Shown here piece by piece: positions 21,916-24,715 of a stretch of 24,715 nt of DNA. The notes beneath the pieces are model-generated. The model was not told the origin of the DNA and made no database searches. It worked only from the letters and a program-made list of their open reading frames with translations. Source of the DNA: an uncultured Acidimicrobium sp. (GTDB taxonomy: Bacteria > Actinomycetota > Acidimicrobiia > Acidimicrobiales > Ilumatobacteraceae); contig CAITUB010000127.1 in the NCBI GenBank assembly GCA_903895515.1, forward strand, positions 1-24,715. Reading direction: 5' to 3'. A program made the position numbers and the translations under genes. How positions within the stretch are numbered: position 1 is the first letter of the stretch; every line of letters begins with the position of its first letter.

Positions 21916-22982
21916 GCCAAATCCTCAGTGCCAAAGATTCGCGTGTACAGCAGCACCAAAGTGGCAATGCTGACCATCAGCACTGCAGCCATTGCAGATG
22001 CAACGGGATAATTGTTCTGCTTTAAGAATTGGTCTTGAATCGAGTTGCCGATCATGGTGGTGTTCGGGTTGCCCAAAAACTGCGCGTTTACGAAGTCGCC
22101 CGCAGCAGGAATAAATGTCAGCAGAGTTCCGGCAAAAACGCCAGGTATTGACAGTGGGAATACCACTTTGCGAAATGCTCGCGACGCACTGGAGTACAAA
22201 TCGCCTGCAGCATTCACCAAATTGGTGTCAATCTTTTCAAGACTCACATAAATAGGAAGCAACATAAACGGCAGGAAGTTATAGGTAAGTCCACCGATAA
22301 CTGCCGCTGGCGTATTCAGCAGTTTGCCATTGTCCATTATGTGCATCCATTCAAAAACATTTTCCAATCCAACCGCATGAAGCACGCGAACCACAATGCC
22401 ACGGTCAGCCAGAATAGTGGACCAGGCAATCGTACGAATCAGATAACTCGTGAAAAATGGAATGACCACAAGACCCAGCAAAATGTTCTTGTACTTACCG
22501 CCGCGAAATGCAATCACGTATGCAAGTGGATAGCCAATCAAAATGGTCAGCACAGTTGCAATTGCCGCGTACACAAATGCATGCTCAAACTGTTTTCCGA
22601 AATCTCGAAACGCAGTTGAATAGTTCTGAAATGCCCAACTGAAGTTGTACTGCACCGAAAAACGGCTCTCCTTGGTAGAGAGCGAAATTCGCAACAATGA
22701 CCAAACAGGCGCAATGAAAAACAAAGCCAGCCACAACATTCCAGGCTTTAGTAACCCATACGGAGCAAGCAGGCGCCGTGCCTCTGGACCACCCTTAACG
22801 GCTAGGCCAAGAACGCTGCCAAGCACAAGAAACAATGCAAGCACGACCACGGAAACCATTGGGCCAATCACCCAGTGAGCGCCAAGCGCCACCAAACAAA
22901 CAGAAGCGATGATCATCGCCCCCATGCCAACTCGATCGGCGTTTCGCGCGATGCGGTTTTTGCGGACGACCGTTTCGGTCAT
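21912..22982 (-). CDS. potB: Spermidine/putrescine-type ABC transporter permease PotB, N-terminally extended
   Basis: A 356-aa permease, about 70 residues longer than typical PotB. The canonical part begins near residue 78 (LLKPGMLWLALFFIAPVWSLLRISL) and includes the ATPase-contact segment NAAGDLYSSASRAFRKVVFPLSIPGVFAGTL, then FIPAAGDFVNAQFLGNP. The extension contains two further hydrophobic helices (about 19-37 and 39-62), giving about eight segments. No Shine-Dalgarno is clear before the ATG, which comes 26 bases after potD. A later start is conceivable, but the extension is continuous in frame and hydrophobic. Pairs with PotC; the substrate is presumed to be a polyamine. Confidence 0.9.
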   Translation of the reverse strand: MTETVVRKNRIARNADRVGMGAMIIASVCLVALGAHWVIGPMVSVVVLALFLVLGSVLGLAVKGGPEARRLLAPYGLLKPGMLWLALFFIAPVWSLLRISLSTKESRFSVQYNFSWAFQNYSTAFRDFGKQFEHAFVYAAIATVLTILIGYPLAYVIAFRGGKYKNILLGLVVIPFFTSYLIRTIAWSTILADRGIVVRVLHAVGLENVFEWMHIMDNGKLLNTPAAVIGGLTYNFLPFMLLPIYVSLEKIDTNLVNAAGDLYSSASRAFRKVVFPLSIPGVFAGTLLTFIPAAGDFVNAQFLGNPNTTMIGNSIQDQFLKQNNYPVASAMAAVLMVSIATLVLLYTRIFGTEDLA

Positions 22983-23008
22983 GAAAAGTTCAGCGTTTCG
23001 TTCGGTGC

Positions 23009-24166
23009 TTATGCGCCGGTAATTGCCGAGAATTCCTCGTCGAATTTCGCTTCAACATCTTCCGTCAAAGTCGCAAATGCGCGAAGGCGCGCACTTGAAG
23101 CATCGTCTGGGAACAACAGTTGGTTGTTTGCTAGCTCTGGGTCGAGCTTGGCAAGTTCGTCACGAACGCCCTTCACCGGAGACAGATACTGAACGTACTG
23201 AGTTACTTGTGCAGCTTGCACTGGGTCGTAACAGAAGTTCATCCACTTTGCAGCGGCCACAGAGTTCTTCACTCCCTTAGGCAAAATCATGGTGTCACAC
23301 CAACGAGTTCCACCTTCTTCAGGAATAACGAAGCGAACATTCGGGCTGTCTTTGCCAAGTTGCAATACGTCGCCAGACCAGCCAACACATGCCGCGAAGT
23401 TTCCACTCACCAAATCGTCTGTGTAGTCGTTACCCGTAAATGCACGAATCTGCCCATCATTCTTTGCCTGCGCAAGTTTTTCAAATGCTGGTGCAGCATC
23501 TTCGAAAGAAGTGATCTTTGAAGGGTCAATTCCAAGACTCATACAAATAAGTCCGATGGTGTCACGCATTTCCGTGAGCATTCCGATCTTGCCTTTGAAC
23601 TCCGGAGCGAACAATTCTGCAACGCTCTTGATTTCGCGACCTGTCACATCGATGTTGTAGGCGATTCCCGCCATGCCTGCCTGCCACGGCATTGAGTACT
23701 CACCAGTTGGGTCCCATGGTGGATTCACAAACCCATCTTCAAGATTGGCAAAGTTTGGAATTTGATCTTTTGGCAACTTCTCTGCCCAACCGAGACTGAT
23801 TAGACGACCTGCCATCCAAAATGTTGGCGCAATAATGTCGGCTTCAATTGACTTGCCATTGCCAAGCAACGGCTGAATTTTTGCGAAGTACTCGTTGTTG
23901 TCGTTAAATCCTTCGCCGTAGGTCATCTTCACGCCAGTTTCGGCCATGAATCGATCAACAGTTCCAGTTTTGCCGTCTGCAGTCGGATCTATATACAGAG
24001 GCCAGTTATCGAAGAACACCGACTCTGCCCCACCAGAACTAGAGGATCCACTTCCGCCACAAGCAGCGAGGAACGCTGGAAGCGATAACCCGAGAGCACC
24101 AAGCGCACCTGATCGAGCCAAAAACTGGCGACGTGTCATCTGATTCTTTGGTATCGATGTCGACAT
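23009..24166 (-). CDS. potD: Polyamine-type ABC transporter substrate-binding lipoprotein PotD
   Basis: A 385-aa extracellular binding protein. The N-terminus has a twin-arginine motif (TRRQFLARSG, R12-R13), a hydrophobic stretch and the lipobox LAAC with Cys36, followed by a Gly/Ser linker, so it is probably Tat-exported and lipid-anchored. The mature part begins SVFFDNWPLYID and shows the family's NNEYFAKIQPLL, ADIIAPTFWMAGRL and CVGWSGDVLQL. I choose ATG 24166 because AAGGAG is 7 bases upstream; the frame remains open another 135 bases into potA but without support. The gene order potA-D-B-C differs from E. coli potABCD. Ligand presumed polyamine or similar amine. Confidence 0.92.
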   Translation of the reverse strand: MSTSIPKNQMTRRQFLARSGALGALGLSLPAFLAACGGSGSSSSGGAESVFFDNWPLYIDPTADGKTGTVDRFMAETGVKMTYGEGFNDNNEYFAKIQPLLGNGKSIEADIIAPTFWMAGRLISLGWAEKLPKDQIPNFANLEDGFVNPPWDPTGEYSMPWQAGMAGIAYNIDVTGREIKSVAELFAPEFKGKIGMLTEMRDTIGLICMSLGIDPSKITSFEDAAPAFEKLAQAKNDGQIRAFTGNDYTDDLVSGNFAACVGWSGDVLQLGKDSPNVRFVIPEEGGTRWCDTMILPKGVKNSVAAAKWMNFCYDPVQAAQVTQYVQYLSPVKGVRDELAKLDPELANNQLLFPDDASSARLRAFATLTEDVEAKFDEEFSAITGA

Positions 24167-24200
24167 AGTGATTCTCCTTATATTTAGAACTGATTTGATA

Positions 24201-24715
24201 TTAGAGCGTTGACTCGATGTGATCGACGTCTGTGGAAGTAGATCCGGCTCTATCTGGCCATCCGGCCAAGATGTATCCACCATCAAGATCCCACGAAACA
24301 TTCATGGTTGCGCCAACTGAAGTCTGCGGCATACGCGCTGATGAATCAGCGAGGCACGTGAGTTCGGTTCCGTCGGCCAGACGAATAATCATTCGAGCCG
24401 TTGCTCCTTGAAAAACCAAGTCGGTCAGAGTGCCGTGCAAACTCTGACCCTGCGAATCGACTTGCTCCGAAGGTCGAAGCCGTTCTGGGCGAAGCATGAC
24501 CGACACTTGCGCTCCAATTGCATGCGACGAGGCTTGACCAGCAACACGAATGGTTGACCCAGCCCTCAGCGCAACCACCGCATCTGCGCCATCGTGACTC
24601 TGCACCGTTCCAGGTAGGAGGTTTGCCGAACCGATAAACCCAGCAACAAACAATGAGGCCGGCGAGCGATAGATGTCTTGCGGCGTTCCAATTTGTTCAA
24701 CATGACCTTGGCTCA
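24201..24715 (-). CDS. potA: ABC transporter ATP-binding protein PotA, C-terminal part (5' end outside window)
   Basis: The reading frame is open from the right edge. The first visible residues, SQGHVEQIGTPQDIYRSPASLFVAGFIGSANLLPG, are the end of a PotA-type ATPase domain just after the switch region; then comes the TOBE regulatory domain (VMLRPERLRPSE, GTLTDLVFQGATARMIIRLADGTEL, MNVSWDLDGGYIL). Walker A, signature and Walker B motifs lie outside the window. It powers the PotBC permease. The stop is 34 bases before potD, so it is the first visible gene of the transporter operon, whose promoter must lie beyond the window. Confidence 0.9.
   Translation of the reverse strand, partial: SQGHVEQIGTPQDIYRSPASLFVAGFIGSANLLPGTVQSHDGADAVVALRAGSTIRVAGQASSHAIGAQVSVMLRPERLRPSEQVDSQGQSLHGTLTDLVFQGATARMIIRLADGTELTCLADSSARMPQTSVGATMNVSWDLDGGYILAGWPDRAGSTSTDVDHIESTL

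Noticed and set aside
24167..24301. Upstream extension of potD to 24301
   Set aside because: It overlaps the potA coding region and places 45 residues before the Tat/lipoprotein signal; AAGGAG marks the ATG at 24166.

Overview
This window looks like a chromosomal segment of an actinobacterium, most likely a moderate-GC aquatic member of Acidimicrobiia. The support is a mycothiol synthase (mycothiol is an actinobacterial thiol), a DUF3499-type protein (an actinobacterial family), many GTG starts, and candidate -10 boxes placed as in leaderless actinobacterial promoters. The class-level placement is inference. Gene density is very high, with no gene-free stretch longer than about 180 bases. I see no tRNA, rRNA, insertion sequence, CRISPR array or prophage gene.

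Left part (1-6613, + strand): a catabolic block. It holds the end of etfB, then etfA, a non-pyrrolysine MttB-family methyltransferase, a two-domain FAD/folate dehydrogenase of the dimethylglycine/sarcosine dehydrogenase family, and an enolase-superfamily enzyme with mandelate-racemase-type residues. The simplest reading is stepwise demethylation of a quaternary or tertiary methylated amine, with electrons leaving through ETF and one-carbon units going to folate. The substrate cannot be read from sequence.

Middle (6614-14698, - strand): housekeeping genes read leftward. They are nth, then an 80-aa protein coupled to trpE and ygfZ, then terC, dnaG, an RpoD-type sigma factor and fdhD. The dnaG-sigma pair is the core of the classical macromolecular-synthesis operon. 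A GC-rich hairpin region separates nth from the 80-aa gene. Next (14728-19492, + strand) come mshD, an M3 oligopeptidase, rlmN and a YdjC/ChbG-like deacetylase.

Right part (19478-24715, - strand): a polyamine-type ABC transporter in the order potA (partial), potD, potB, potC. It runs by overlapping codons into a membrane-anchored J-domain protein, followed by the DUF3499 protein and an SRPBCC protein.

The most striking cross-cutting signal is translational. Eight of about 22 visible starts have a TANNNT box exactly 6 or 7 bases before the start codon and no clear Shine-Dalgarno, the pattern expected of leaderless mRNAs. In three of them the upstream gene's stop codon is itself the beginning of that box. 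Several genes of the catabolic block and of the transporter operon instead have recognisable ribosome binding sites.
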